From NCBI GenBank assembly GCA_019418025.1, contig DYCR01000001.1, positions 139,198-203,197 on the forward strand: 64,000 nt of DNA, given 5' to 3'. The position numbers and the translations under genes were made by a program. The notes under the pieces were generated by a model. That model was not told the origin of the DNA. It saw only the letters and a program-made list of their open reading frames with translations, and searched no databases. Source of the DNA: Clostridiales bacterium. GTDB lineage: Bacteria; Bacillota; Clostridia; Oscillospirales; Oscillospiraceae. Positions 8,065-17,016 of the stretch are shown piece after piece; the stretch's first letter is position 1; each line of letters opens with the position of its first letter.

Positions 8065-9534
8065 ATGAAAAAAACCATCGCACTTGTGCTGGCAGCGGGC
8101 ATGCTGAGCCTGACCGCCTGCGCAGGACAGACCCCTGCCGATCCGACAGCCACGGTGCCGACGGAAGCAGCGGATGCCCCCACCGCACAGCCCACCGAAC
8201 AGCAGGACCGGCTGCAGCAGCAGATGGACGGCCTGTGGGATGGTCTTGACAAGGTGTTCAAGGAGGCCGGATACCCCATGGGCAATCAGGGCATGGGCGC
8301 AGTGGTCCTTGCCATCAAGGACGGTCAGGTGATGTTTGAAAATGCCTATGGCTATGCCCATTATTTTGACGCCGACTACACCGCCGAGGGCGCATCCTAT
8401 GCAGACCCGGTCTATGTCAAGACGGCTCAGCCCCGAAAGATGACCACCGACACCCTGTTTGATCTGGCATCGGTCACCAAGGTCATGGCAACGACGCAGT
8501 CCATTATGATCCTTGTGGATCGGGGACAGATCCGTGTGGAGGACAAGGTGGCAGATCATCTGCCCGGCTTTGAAGCCAACGGCAAGGGTGACATCACCAT
8601 CGCTCAGCTGCTGACCCATTCCTCGGGCCTGCCCCAGTGGGAGCCTACCTTCCTGTACTGCAACTCCAAAAAAGAGCAGCTGGAGTACATCAAGGGTCTG
8701 AAGCTGAACCCCGAATACAAGACCGACGGCTCCGAGCCCATGTACTCCGATTTCTCCTTTATGACTCTGGGCTTCATCGTGGAGGCTGTCAGCGGAAAGG
8801 ATATGGACGTTTTTGCCAAGGAAAATATCTACGAGCCTCTGGGCATGACCTCCACCACCTACAAGCCTCTGGACAACGGCTTTACCAAGGAGCAGATCGC
8901 CGCCACCTCTCTGGGCAACCCCTATGAGTATAGAATGGTGGATGAGGCCGGCTGGGAGGGCATAGGCTATGACTGCACCAAGGATGCCGAGGCCTTTGCC
9001 GCCTTTGACGGATGGAGAGATCACACCCTGATCGGTGAGGTCAACGACGGCAATGCCGGCATGGGTGGAAAGGGCGTTGCCGGTCACGCAGGACTTTACT
9101 CCACGGCCCGGGACCTGTCGATCCTGCTGCAATGCATGGTAAACGGCGGCGAATACAACGGCGTGCGCCTGTACAGCAAGGAAACCGTGGACCTGTTCAC
9201 CGCAAGACACACCACCTATCAGGAAAACCACACCGACAAGGAGGGCAAGCCCGCCCTGTCTCAGGAATTCGGCTACGGCTTCAAGCTGGACCAAAGCTGG
9301 ATGGGCGACAGCGCCACGGAGAAGGCCTTCGGTCACGACGGCTTCACCGGCACCACCGTGTTTGCCGACCCCGAAAACGACTATATCTTCATTTGCCTGA
9401 CCAACAAGATGCAGGCCGGCTTCCGCAAGTCCACCGCAAACGGCGCCGATGAGGACATCAGCAACTATTACAACACCAACACATACGTATCGAAGGCCAT
9501 GAACGAGACCGTCAGAGCATATCTGGGGATCTGA
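8065..9534 (+). CDS. Secreted serine hydrolase lipoprotein (beta-lactamase / penicillin-binding fold)
   Basis: 489 residues. A lipoprotein signal ends in LTAC, with cysteine 19 as the lipidated residue, followed by a Pro/Thr/Ala-rich linker. The class C beta-lactamase/DD-peptidase motifs are present in order: SVTK (S136, K139), YSD (Y227, replacing the usual YxN) and HDG (H424). Such enzymes hydrolyse esters, D-amino-acid peptides or amides outside the cell. It lies between yhfY and yhfU, an insertion absent from the E. coli yhf operon, so it may release the substrate that the pathway imports. ATG 8065 follows AAAAGGAGG. Confidence 0.85.
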   Translation: MKKTIALVLAAGMLSLTACAGQTPADPTATVPTEAADAPTAQPTEQQDRLQQQMDGLWDGLDKVFKEAGYPMGNQGMGAVVLAIKDGQVMFENAYGYAHYFDADYTAEGASYADPVYVKTAQPRKMTTDTLFDLASVTKVMATTQSIMILVDRGQIRVEDKVADHLPGFEANGKGDITIAQLLTHSSGLPQWEPTFLYCNSKKEQLEYIKGLKLNPEYKTDGSEPMYSDFSFMTLGFIVEAVSGKDMDVFAKENIYEPLGMTSTTYKPLDNGFTKEQIAATSLGNPYEYRMVDEAGWEGIGYDCTKDAEAFAAFDGWRDHTLIGEVNDGNAGMGGKGVAGHAGLYSTARDLSILLQCMVNGGEYNGVRLYSKETVDLFTARHTTYQENHTDKEGKPALSQEFGYGFKLDQSWMGDSATEKAFGHDGFTGTTVFADPENDYIFICLTNKMQAGFRKSTANGADEDISNYYNTNTYVSKAMNETVRAYLGI

Positions 9535-9548
9535 GTGCAGGAAAAAGG

Positions 9549-9588
9549 TTCGGCATTTGCCGAAAACAGTAGGGGATTTCCCCGCTTT
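9549..9588 (+). other. Small hairpins between the hydrolase gene and yhfU
   Basis: TTCGGCA/TGCCGAA (9549-9564) and GGGGA/TCCCC followed by GCTTTT (9573-9588). These could be an RNA processing site or weak attenuator separating the hydrolase message from the rest of the operon. Confidence 0.35.
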
Positions 9589-9612
9589 TGAATGAAACAA
9601 GGAGGAATTTAC

Positions 9613-9978
9613 ATGATTCGGATTGTCGTAGGAGGGCAGATCAACAAGCAGGAGATCTGCGAATTTACCAAGAAATTTTTAGCAGATCAGGCCATTGTCG
9701 ATGTGAAAAATGATCTGGATGCCGTCATGGCCATGCAGGCAGGGCAGTATGACTACTACATCGGCGCCTGCAACACAGGCGGCGGCGGAGCGCTTGCTAT
9801 GGCCATTGCCCTGCTGGGGGCACCCAGCTGCGCCACGGTGTCCATGCCCGGCAAGATCCTGCCGGATGAGGAGATCATCGGCGCAGTCACCGCAGGCAAG
9901 AAGGCCTTCGGCTTCACGGCGCAGCATGCCGAGCAGGTGCTGCCGGTGCTGCTGAAGGCGATCGTTGAAAAATCATAA
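9613..9978 (+). CDS. yhfU: YhfU-family protein (DUF2620)
   Basis: 121 residues, matching DUF2620 proteins such as E. coli YhfU (about 117). A Rossmann-like alternation of strands and helices is seen, with a glycine-rich loop GACNTGGGGALAMAIALLG (about residues 56-74) that could bind a phosphate or nucleotide. Start 9613 follows GGAGG. It is 18 bases upstream of yhfT. Biochemical function is unknown; a supporting role for the YhfT transporter is an inference from constant adjacency. Confidence 0.85.
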   Translation: MIRIVVGGQINKQEICEFTKKFLADQAIVDVKNDLDAVMAMQAGQYDYYIGACNTGGGGALAMAIALLGAPSCATVSMPGKILPDEEIIGAVTAGKKAFGFTAQHAEQVLPVLLKAIVEKS

Positions 9979-9996
9979 GAGAAGGAGAGATTTGCA

Positions 9997-11316
9997 ATGG
10001 ATGTTTTTCTGAAATATCTGGTCATTATTGCCATCGGCGCACTGGCCTCCATCCTGTCCAACCGGGGCATCGCCGTGTTCAATGACGGCTTCCGTGCCAT
10101 CGTTCCCCAGTATTACGACGGTCAGATCTCCCGAAAAGAGATGGCGACCATCAGCTTTTCCATCAGCTTCGGTCTGGTCATCGGCTTCGGTATCCCCTCG
10201 TCCATCGGCACCACCATCATCCTGATCCATGCGCTGCTGCTGACCACCGACATCATCGGAACATGGTGTCCGGACAGCAAAAAGGGCATGGTGCTGTCCG
10301 GTGTCATCGGCGGCATCTACGGTCTGCTGCTTCTGGTGGGTCTGGAGGTCGTGGTGAAGCTGTTCGGCTATCTGCCTTACAACTTCCTGAACGATCTGGG
10401 CTCTGTCTCGGTGTACATGACCATCGCCTTCGCCATTTTCCCCGCCGTTGCAGTGGCCTATCAGCACGGCTTTAAAAAGGGCGCAGCCACCGCCGTTATC
10501 ACCATCATCGCATGGTTCCTGTTCAAAAAATTCGGCACCTTCCACATCAGCGCAGACCGGACCTTCTCTCTGAATCCGGACGGCATGGCGATGCTCGTGG
10601 GCGTCGTGATGATGCTGATCTTCGCCGCTCAGGTCAAGGGCGAGGGCAACGCCAACGCCGCCCTGACGCAGGTGTTCTCCGGCAAGCTGGCCCGTATCCG
10701 CAAGAACTGGCTGCTGCTGACCGTTATGGGCGGTCTGCTGGCCATGGGAACCTCTCTTGCCATCGTTGCAGGTGACCCTGCATCCTTGGCAGCCGTTTCC
10801 GAGGAGGATTGGTCCTCGGCCTTTATGATCGCTCTGGCCCGGGCCATCGGCTTTGTGCCTCTGGTGTTCACCACCTCCATCGTCACCGGTGTCTATGCCC
10901 CTGCCGGCTGCACCTTTGTGTTTGTTGTGGGTCTGGCGCTGCATCGGTATCCGCTGCTTGCCCTGATCGTGGGCGCTGCGCTGATCGTTGTGGAGCTGCT
11001 GCTGATCAACGTCTTTGCCAAGGGTATGGACAAGTTCCCCGGGGTGAAGGACATGGGCGAGCATATCCGCACCTCCATGACCAAGGTCATCGAGCTGACC
11101 CTGACCATCGGTGCCGTGGTCGGCGCGGAAAAGACTGCCGCCGCTGTGGGCATGACCGGCATCGGTGCCATGTTCGTCATCGGCTGCGTGCTGCTCAACC
11201 GCCGCTCCAAGAAGCCCCTTGTCGAGATGGCGATCGGTCCCGTGGCCTGCATCCTCTTCGGTCTGCTGGTCAACATCCTGTTGGTTCTGGGACTGGCGGC
11301 GATCCCTGCGGCCTGA
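9997..11316 (+). CDS. yhfT: YhfT-family inner-membrane transporter
   Basis: 439 residues with about 10-12 hydrophobic helices and no signal peptide. The start is MDVFLKYLVIIAIGALASIL, with repeated glycine-rich segments such as GLVIGFGIPSSIGT. This is the YhfT family, thought to import the substrate of the yhf pathway; the substrate is unknown. Ribosome-binding site AAGGAGAG. A terminator-like hairpin follows before php, so downstream genes may be expressed at a lower level than yhfT. Confidence 0.85.
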   Translation: MDVFLKYLVIIAIGALASILSNRGIAVFNDGFRAIVPQYYDGQISRKEMATISFSISFGLVIGFGIPSSIGTTIILIHALLLTTDIIGTWCPDSKKGMVLSGVIGGIYGLLLLVGLEVVVKLFGYLPYNFLNDLGSVSVYMTIAFAIFPAVAVAYQHGFKKGAATAVITIIAWFLFKKFGTFHISADRTFSLNPDGMAMLVGVVMMLIFAAQVKGEGNANAALTQVFSGKLARIRKNWLLLTVMGGLLAMGTSLAIVAGDPASLAAVSEEDWSSAFMIALARAIGFVPLVFTTSIVTGVYAPAGCTFVFVVGLALHRYPLLALIVGAALIVVELLLINVFAKGMDKFPGVKDMGEHIRTSMTKVIELTLTIGAVVGAEKTAAAVGMTGIGAMFVIGCVLLNRRSKKPLVEMAIGPVACILFGLLVNILLVLGLAAIPAA

Positions 11317-11350
11317 TCCCCAAAATCCATGTAAATTCCCTTAGCACGTG

Positions 11351-11380
11351 AAGGGGGACCTTTGCGGGTCCCCCTTTTTT
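11351..11380 (+). terminator. Intra-operon terminator/attenuator between yhfT and php
   Basis: Ten-base perfect stem AAGGGGGACC / GGTCCCCCTT with a six-base loop and six T residues. It lies inside the yhf gene cluster, where readthrough would be needed for php-yhfS-yhfX-yhfW expression. Confidence 0.8.
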
Positions 11381-11423
11381 GATCCCGGGCAGGCATTTGG
11401 TCCTGCCGAAAAAGGAGAACGCA

Positions 11424-12293
11424 ATGAACGGTTACACTTTGATGCATGAGCATACCACCATCGACCTCAGCGGCGTGAAGAAGGACGCCGACTGCCGGAT
11501 GGATTGTTTTGAGGAGACTGCGAAGGAGTACCGTCGGCTCTATGAGCTGGGGGTGCGCACCATCGTAGACGTGACAAATGATGGCATGGGCCGTGACAGC
11601 GCCTATGTCTGTGAAATGGAACATAAGACCGGGATTCGGATCGTTCAGTCCACCGGTTTCTATAAAGAGCCATTCCTGCCCGAAAGAGTCTACACCCAGA
11701 CCGTCCGGGAGATGGCAGACTGGATGATCGGCGAGATCCTGCGGGGTATCGACGGCAATGGACCCAAGGCCGGCATGATCGGCGAGATCGGCACCAGTAA
11801 GGATACCATGACCGAAATGGAGAAAAAGGTCTTTGATGCCGCGGTGATCGCCGCCCGGGAAACGGGAAAACCCATCTATACCCACACCACCCTCGGCACC
11901 TATGGACCGGAGCAGGCAGAATATTTTGCAAAGACGGGCCTTCCCATGGACCGCATCGTTCTGGGGCATATCGACCTGAGCGGCGATCTGGACTACATCT
12001 GCCGGATCTTGGACAGCGGCATCTGCATCGGCTTTGACACCGTCGGCAAGAACAACTATTTCCCCGATGAAAAGCGGGTGGAGTTTCTCATGGAGCTGGA
12101 GGCTCGGGGGAGACTGGGGCAGGTGGTCCTTTCCGAGGATCTGACCCGCAAATCCCACCTGAAGCACAACAGCGGCATCGGCTACTGCTATCTGTTCGAC
12201 ACCTTTATCCCCATGCTGAAGGCCGCGGGGCTGAAGCAGGAGAGTCTGGAGCAGATGCTCATTGACAATCCTGCCCGCATTCTGGGGGAGTGA
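11424..12293 (+). CDS. php: Phosphotriesterase-homology protein (amidohydrolase superfamily)
   Basis: 289 residues, a TIM-barrel metal-dependent hydrolase of the PTE family. Metal ligands are visible: HEH (H8, H10), H154 in YTHT, H182 in GHID and D239 in SED. The bridging residue is glutamate 121 (GEIG) in place of the carboxylated lysine of true phosphotriesterases, as in E. coli Php. It likely hydrolyses a lactone, ester or phospho-compound made by the neighbouring enzymes; the substrate is unknown. Start 11424 follows AAAGGAG. Confidence 0.88.
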   Translation: MNGYTLMHEHTTIDLSGVKKDADCRMDCFEETAKEYRRLYELGVRTIVDVTNDGMGRDSAYVCEMEHKTGIRIVQSTGFYKEPFLPERVYTQTVREMADWMIGEILRGIDGNGPKAGMIGEIGTSKDTMTEMEKKVFDAAVIAARETGKPIYTHTTLGTYGPEQAEYFAKTGLPMDRIVLGHIDLSGDLDYICRILDSGICIGFDTVGKNNYFPDEKRVEFLMELEARGRLGQVVLSEDLTRKSHLKHNSGIGYCYLFDTFIPMLKAAGLKQESLEQMLIDNPARILGE

Positions 12294-12341
12294 GGCCCGA
12301 TCCGCTTGCATTGAAAAAATCCCAACAGGAGGAAGATCCCT

Positions 12342-13445
12342 ATGATCACATATCCTTTGCACTCGATCTCTCTGGAGGAGGCAATGGCCCTGCAATTTAA
12401 GGTGGTGGACTGCATCACCAGAGAATTTCCCGGACACCAGATGCTGACACGGGGGGATCTGGGGGTGGTCCCGGGTCTGAACAAGCCCGTCACCACCATG
12501 AAGGCCGAAAAGGTCATCGCCCGGATATTTGATGCCGAGGCGGCTATGCTGGTTCGGGGCGCAGGCACCGATGCCATTGCAGATGCCCTCTATTCCGTCA
12601 TCAAGCCCGGGCAGACCCTTCTTGTGCATACAAGTCCCATTTACAGCACCACCCAGACCACCATCAGCCGTCAGGGGCTGAACACCGTGGCGGCGGATTT
12701 CAACGACCTGTCGGAAATCCGCCGGGTGATGGAAGAGCATCCGGAGATCACCGCCGCTCTGGTGCAGTACACCCGCCAGAGCCTGACCGATTCATATGAC
12801 ATGGAGGAAGTGATCGCTGAGATCAAGTCCTGCCGTGACATTCCGGTGGTGACCGATGACAATTACGCCGTCATGAAGGTGGCGAAAAACGGCAGCCAGT
12901 GCGGGGCAGACCTTTCCTGCTTTTCCACCTTCAAGCTGCAAGGACCCGAGGGAATCGGCTGCATCGTGGGCAAAAGGCAGTATATCGATCAGCTGGTGGA
13001 GCTGAATTACTCCGGCGGCAGCCAGACGCAGGGTCACGAGGCACTGGAGGTGCTGCGGGGCATGACCTATGCACCTGTGTCCCTTGCCATTCAGGCTCAG
13101 GTCAACGACCGTCTGGTGCAGCGGCTTTTGGATGGGGAGATCCCCGGCATCAGGGACGCATTTCTGGCAAATGCCCAGTCCAAGGTGCTGCTGGTGGAAT
13201 TTGACCGCCCCATTGCCGAGCAGGTGCTGATCGAGGCGGAAAAGCTGGGGGCCGCCCCCAACCCCATCGGGGCAGAGTCCCGATACGAGCTGGTGCCCAT
13301 GTTCTATCGGGTCTCCGGCACCTTCCGTGCCACTGACCCCACCATTACAAAGCGCATGATCCGCATCAATCCCATGCGCAGCGGTGACGATACCGTCATC
13401 CGCATCCTGAGGGAGTCCATGGAAAGGGTGATCTCATGTTTCTAA
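12342..13445 (+). CDS. yhfS: YhfS-family PLP-dependent enzyme
   Basis: 367 residues with the fold-type I PLP-enzyme pattern of the aminotransferase class V / cysteine-desulfurase-like group. The putative Schiff-base lysine is K198 in STFKLQGPEG, and VVTDDNY contains the aspartate expected to contact the pyridine ring. E. coli YhfS is the orthologue type. The reaction is unknown; its pairing with the second PLP enzyme YhfX suggests amino-acid chemistry. Start 12342 follows AGGAGG; its 3' end overlaps yhfX by ten bases. Confidence 0.85.
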   Translation: MITYPLHSISLEEAMALQFKVVDCITREFPGHQMLTRGDLGVVPGLNKPVTTMKAEKVIARIFDAEAAMLVRGAGTDAIADALYSVIKPGQTLLVHTSPIYSTTQTTISRQGLNTVAADFNDLSEIRRVMEEHPEITAALVQYTRQSLTDSYDMEEVIAEIKSCRDIPVVTDDNYAVMKVAKNGSQCGADLSCFSTFKLQGPEGIGCIVGKRQYIDQLVELNYSGGSQTQGHEALEVLRGMTYAPVSLAIQAQVNDRLVQRLLDGEIPGIRDAFLANAQSKVLLVEFDRPIAEQVLIEAEKLGAAPNPIGAESRYELVPMFYRVSGTFRATDPTITKRMIRINPMRSGDDTVIRILRESMERVISCF

Positions 13446-14590
13446 ACAAGCTGAAAACAGAAAATCCCAAGCTGCTGGAGGCGGCAGTGCAGCTGCATCA
13501 GCAGCAAAGGCTTTTGCCGGACTCCTATGTGGTGGATTTGCAGCAGTTTCGCCGGAATGCGGCGGAAATGGTCCGCTTTGCCAACGAAAAGGGCATTCGC
13601 CTTTACTTTATGCTCAAGCAGCTGGGGCGCAATCCCGTGCTTGCCCGGGAGCTTGTGGAGCTGGGGTACGCAGGTGCCGTGGTGGTGGACTTCAGGGAGG
13701 CACAGGTGATGATGCGCAGCGGCATCCCCATCGGCAACGTGGGGCATCTGGTCCAGATCCCCGAGGGGATGATCCGTCAGGTCGTGGAATACGGGCCGGA
13801 GGTCATCACCGTGTACAATGCCGAAAAGGTCCGCTCCATCAGCCGAGCGGCGGAGGAGCTGGGCAGGGTGCAGAAGATCATGATCCGTGTGTTTGCAGAA
13901 GGGGACATGATCTATTCCGGTCAGACAGCCGGTATCCATCTGGCGGAGCTGCCGGCATTTTTGCGGGAAATTCAGGACCTTCCCGGGATTCAGGTGGCGG
14001 GTCTTACCTCTTTCCCCTGCTTTCTTTACAGCGAGGAGGCGGCGGATATCGTCCCCACGGCAAACCTGCACACGGTGCTGAAGGCCCGTGAGATTTTAAG
14101 GGAAAACGGCATCGAGCCGGAGATCATCAACACCCCCTCTGCCACCTGCCGGCGGACACTGGAGCTGATGGAGCAGTATGGCTGCAACTGCGGCGAGCCG
14201 GGCCACGGGCTGACCGGGACCACACCGGCCCACGCCCACGGCGACCTGCCGGAAAAGGCCTGCGTTGCCTATGTCAGCGAGGTCAGCCACAATTTTGACG
14301 GACTGGGCTACTGCTACGGGGGCGGCTTTTACCGCCGCAGCCATGTGGAGCATGCTCTGGTGGGGACAAAGGCCGGAGACATGCGTCCGGTGGAGGTGCT
14401 CCGGCCCAGTATGGAAAGCATCGATTATCATTTTGGACTGAGCGAGCCTTGTGCCGTGGGGGAAACCGTGATCATGGCCTTCCGCTTTCAGATTTTTGTA
14501 ACACGCAGTGATGTGGTGCTGATCGACGGCATTGCCCAAGGTCAGCCGGAGATCGTAGGCGTATATGACAGCCTGGGGTATCAAAAATGA
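13436..14590 (+). CDS. yhfX: YhfX-family PLP enzyme (alanine-racemase-like fold)
   Basis: 384 residues. It begins with an N-terminal TIM barrel of the fold-type III PLP group (alanine racemase / D-threonine aldolase); the PLP lysine is K61 in YFMLKQLGRNP. A beta-rich C-terminal domain follows, with SYxxxFDGLGYCYGGG-like residues near 283-300. The start overlaps yhfS and the stop overlaps yhfW (ATGA), so the three are tightly coupled. It is probably a racemase or aldolase acting on the product of YhfS; this is inferred from fold and context. Confidence 0.85.
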   Translation: MFLNKLKTENPKLLEAAVQLHQQQRLLPDSYVVDLQQFRRNAAEMVRFANEKGIRLYFMLKQLGRNPVLARELVELGYAGAVVVDFREAQVMMRSGIPIGNVGHLVQIPEGMIRQVVEYGPEVITVYNAEKVRSISRAAEELGRVQKIMIRVFAEGDMIYSGQTAGIHLAELPAFLREIQDLPGIQVAGLTSFPCFLYSEEAADIVPTANLHTVLKAREILRENGIEPEIINTPSATCRRTLELMEQYGCNCGEPGHGLTGTTPAHAHGDLPEKACVAYVSEVSHNFDGLGYCYGGGFYRRSHVEHALVGTKAGDMRPVEVLRPSMESIDYHFGLSEPCAVGETVIMAFRFQIFVTRSDVVLIDGIAQGQPEIVGVYDSLGYQK

Positions 14591-15804
14591 AGAGATTTAT
14601 TGTAATTGTATTAGACGGCTTCGGCATGGGCGCCATGGCCGATGCCAAGGAAACAAGACCCGGGGATGAGGCGGCAAGCACACTGGGCAGCATCCTTGCC
14701 GACTATCCGGACAGCCGCTTCCCCACACTGGAAAAGCTGGGGCTTATGAATGCCTTCGGCAGGGAAAGCCGGAACATGAAGTTTTCTCCCGAGGCCAATG
14801 CCGGACGGGCGGAGCTGATGCACTGGGGGGCGGATACCTTTATGGGTCATCAGGAGATCATGGGCACCCTGCCCAAGCGTCCGGTGGTACAGCCCTTTCA
14901 GGAGAAGGTGGATGCCATCAAGGCCCATCTGCAAAAGCACGGACACAAGGTGGAGGTTCGGCAAACGGAGGGACTGCGCTACCTGCTGGTGGATGACTAT
15001 GTGACGGTTGCAGACAATATCGATGCCGATTTCGGCATGGCCTATAACTGCACCGCACCCCTTGACTTCATCTCCTTTGAAAAGGAACTGGAGATCGGGC
15101 ATCTGGTTCGGCAGATCGCCACGGTCAACCGTGTCATCCCCTTTGGCGGCACCGGAAACACCATCGAGGATATCCTTGCCGCCGAGGAGACCCGTGAGGG
15201 GAAATTCATCGGCATCCATGCGGTGAAATCCAAGTCCTATGTTCAGGGGTATCACTGCCTGCATCTGGGTTATGGGGTGGACAAGACCGTTCAGGCCCCC
15301 ACCATCCTGACCGAGGCCGGCATCCCCGTGACGCTGATGGGCAAGGTGGCGGATATCGTTGCCAATGACGGTGGCAAAAGCATCTCCTGTGTCCCCACGG
15401 ATCAGGTTCTGGAGCTGACCATTCAGGAGATCAGGGACATGGAGCAGGGGTTCATCTGCACTAATGTTCAGGAGACGGACCTTGCCGGACACAGTCAGGA
15501 TTCCGGCTGGTACCGTCAGCTGCTCCAGACGGCGGACGAAAAGCTCAGCCGGATGCTGCCCATGCTGGGACAGGAGGATATCCTGCTTGTCATGGCAGAC
15601 CACGGCAATGATCCGAACATTGGACACAATAAGCACACCCGTGAGAATGTGCCGCTGCTGGTGTACCGCAAGGGCGTTTCCGGTGTGAATCTGGGTCTGC
15701 GCAGGAGCCTTTCGGACGTGGGAGCCACGGTCTGCGACTTCTTCGGGGTGAAGGCACCCCAAAACGGCGAGAGCTTCCTGCACCTGTTGGAAAAGCGGGA
15801 CTGA
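14587..15804 (+). CDS. yhfW: YhfW-family phosphopentomutase-like metalloenzyme
   Basis: 405 residues of the alkaline-phosphatase/phosphopentomutase superfamily. Metal-binding signatures are LDGFGMG (D10), ADHGND and GHNKHTRENVPLL. The mutase nucleophile region reads DTFMGHQEIMG; phosphopentomutases have DTMTGHWE there, so the second Thr is replaced by Met. It may thus be a phosphatase or act differently from DeoB. It is the last gene of the yhf operon, starting in an ATGA overlap with yhfX. A hairpin pair follows. Confidence 0.83.
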   Translation: MKRFIVIVLDGFGMGAMADAKETRPGDEAASTLGSILADYPDSRFPTLEKLGLMNAFGRESRNMKFSPEANAGRAELMHWGADTFMGHQEIMGTLPKRPVVQPFQEKVDAIKAHLQKHGHKVEVRQTEGLRYLLVDDYVTVADNIDADFGMAYNCTAPLDFISFEKELEIGHLVRQIATVNRVIPFGGTGNTIEDILAAEETREGKFIGIHAVKSKSYVQGYHCLHLGYGVDKTVQAPTILTEAGIPVTLMGKVADIVANDGGKSISCVPTDQVLELTIQEIRDMEQGFICTNVQETDLAGHSQDSGWYRQLLQTADEKLSRMLPMLGQEDILLVMADHGNDPNIGHNKHTRENVPLLVYRKGVSGVNLGLRRSLSDVGATVCDFFGVKAPQNGESFLHLLEKRD

Positions 15805-15852
15805 GCCGTGTGTTTTCCAACAAGGTTATCAAATCCCTGTGGATAAAATTTT

Positions 15853-15885
15853 AAAGAGCCTGTCGCTTTCTGCGGCAGGCTCTTT
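15853..15885 (+). terminator. Hairpin at the end of the yhf operon
   Basis: Fourteen-base stem AAAGAGCCTGTCGC / GCGGCAGGCTCTTT with one G-T pair. It has no long T tract after it, but a second hairpin follows closely. Confidence 0.6.
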
Positions 15886-15894
15886 GACAGACGG

Positions 15895-15924
15895 AACGCC
15901 CTCCGGCTAAAACCGGAGGGCGTT
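15895..15924. terminator. Convergent terminator between yhfW and the esterase gene
   Basis: Twelve-base perfect stem AACGCCCTCCGG / CCGGAGGGCGTT, placed between two converging genes. Confidence 0.7.
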
Positions 15925-15952
15925 TGCTATATTTGGCAGGCTCAGCCTGAGG

Positions 15953-16897
15953 TCAGCTGCCGGATAATATGGAGCCGGCATATGTCAGTGCCATTTCGCA
16001 GGTGTCCTTCCATGTGCTCCATGCATGGATACCCCCTTCATACGGCACATATTCCACATCGGCCACACCGCTTAATTCCGAGACAAAATGCTCCACATCC
16101 GCAGGGGGAACAACGGGGTCCTCGGTGCCGTGGATGACATAGAACTTCACGGGGCTGTTTGCCTCGGCATAGGAATCCAGAAATGCCAGAGGATGCTCTG
16201 CGTCCCAAGCGGACTGTTCAAAATTGTTGAACAGGTGCAGATCGGAGCAGACGTTTCCCTGACTCTGCTGCCAGACTGCCGGGGACAGGAGCAGCGCGCC
16301 GGAGAACATGTCGGGGTATTTCAGCGCAAAGCGTGCTGCGCCGTAGCCGCCCATGGAGATGCCGCCGATGATGCGGCCTTCCTTTGCCGCCACGGTGTGG
16401 TAGTTTTGGTCGATAAAGGGGATCAGGTCTTTGATGATGGCGGTTTCCATGGCAAGACCCGGTCCGTCGTAGTAGAAGGAGTTGTAGCCGTCGATGAATA
16501 CCGCGATGCACTCGGGCAGGGTGTTGTCTCCGATCAGCTTGTTGAGGATATCGGGGGTGGAGAAACGCTCGATCATGTTCAGCTGATGGCCGCCCACGCC
16601 GTGCATCAGGTAGATCACGGGATAGGCCTGATCGGGATTGTTATCGTCATAGCTTTCGGGCAGATAAACAGAGTAGTTGCAGTCCATTTTCAGGGCATCG
16701 GAGTACCAGAACAGGGTTTTTCGGGTGCCCTCGTAGCTGCTGACGGTGGGCTCTGTGGTATCTGCCGTGGTTTGAGGGACGGTTTCTGATGGGGGTGGCA
16801 CTGTGGCGGTGGGGTCGCTGCTCTGGGGCTGACCGGAACAGCCTGCGATCCCCATCAGCACGATACAGGCGGAAATCAGCGCAATGATTTTTTTCAT
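15953..16897 (-). CDS. Esterase-D-type alpha/beta hydrolase lipoprotein
   Basis: 314 residues. The lipoprotein signal ends at GIAGC, then a Pro/Thr/Ser linker leads into an alpha/beta-hydrolase domain of the esterase D / feruloyl-esterase type. Oxyanion region YLMHGVGG, nucleophile elbow GISMGGYG, and a late His in GGIHAWSTW complete the triad. It would cleave esters outside the cell. Its linker shares DPTATVP just after the lipidated Cys with the secreted hydrolase at 8065, which hints at shared origin or coupled action. ATG 16897 follows AAGGAG. Confidence 0.83.
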   Translation of the reverse strand: MKKIIALISACIVLMGIAGCSGQPQSSDPTATVPPPSETVPQTTADTTEPTVSSYEGTRKTLFWYSDALKMDCNYSVYLPESYDDNNPDQAYPVIYLMHGVGGHQLNMIERFSTPDILNKLIGDNTLPECIAVFIDGYNSFYYDGPGLAMETAIIKDLIPFIDQNYHTVAAKEGRIIGGISMGGYGAARFALKYPDMFSGALLLSPAVWQQSQGNVCSDLHLFNNFEQSAWDAEHPLAFLDSYAEANSPVKFYVIHGTEDPVVPPADVEHFVSELSGVADVEYVPYEGGIHAWSTWKDTCEMALTYAGSILSGS

Positions 16898-17016
16898 GGA
16901 TCATTCTCCTTTTCTATATCGAGATGCGGATATGACGGCGGGACAGCTGTACAAAGTGGTCAAAATCAGATTCTGAATCCTGACTGCTTTGTGTAGATCG
17001 TCCTGATTTCGAGGAC

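Noticed and set aside
7606..9600. 664-residue open frame on the minus strand
   Set aside because: It is the mirror of yhfY and the hydrolase gene in GC-rich DNA: no ribosome-binding site, His/Gly/Leu-rich low-quality sequence, and the plus-strand genes have clear family matches.
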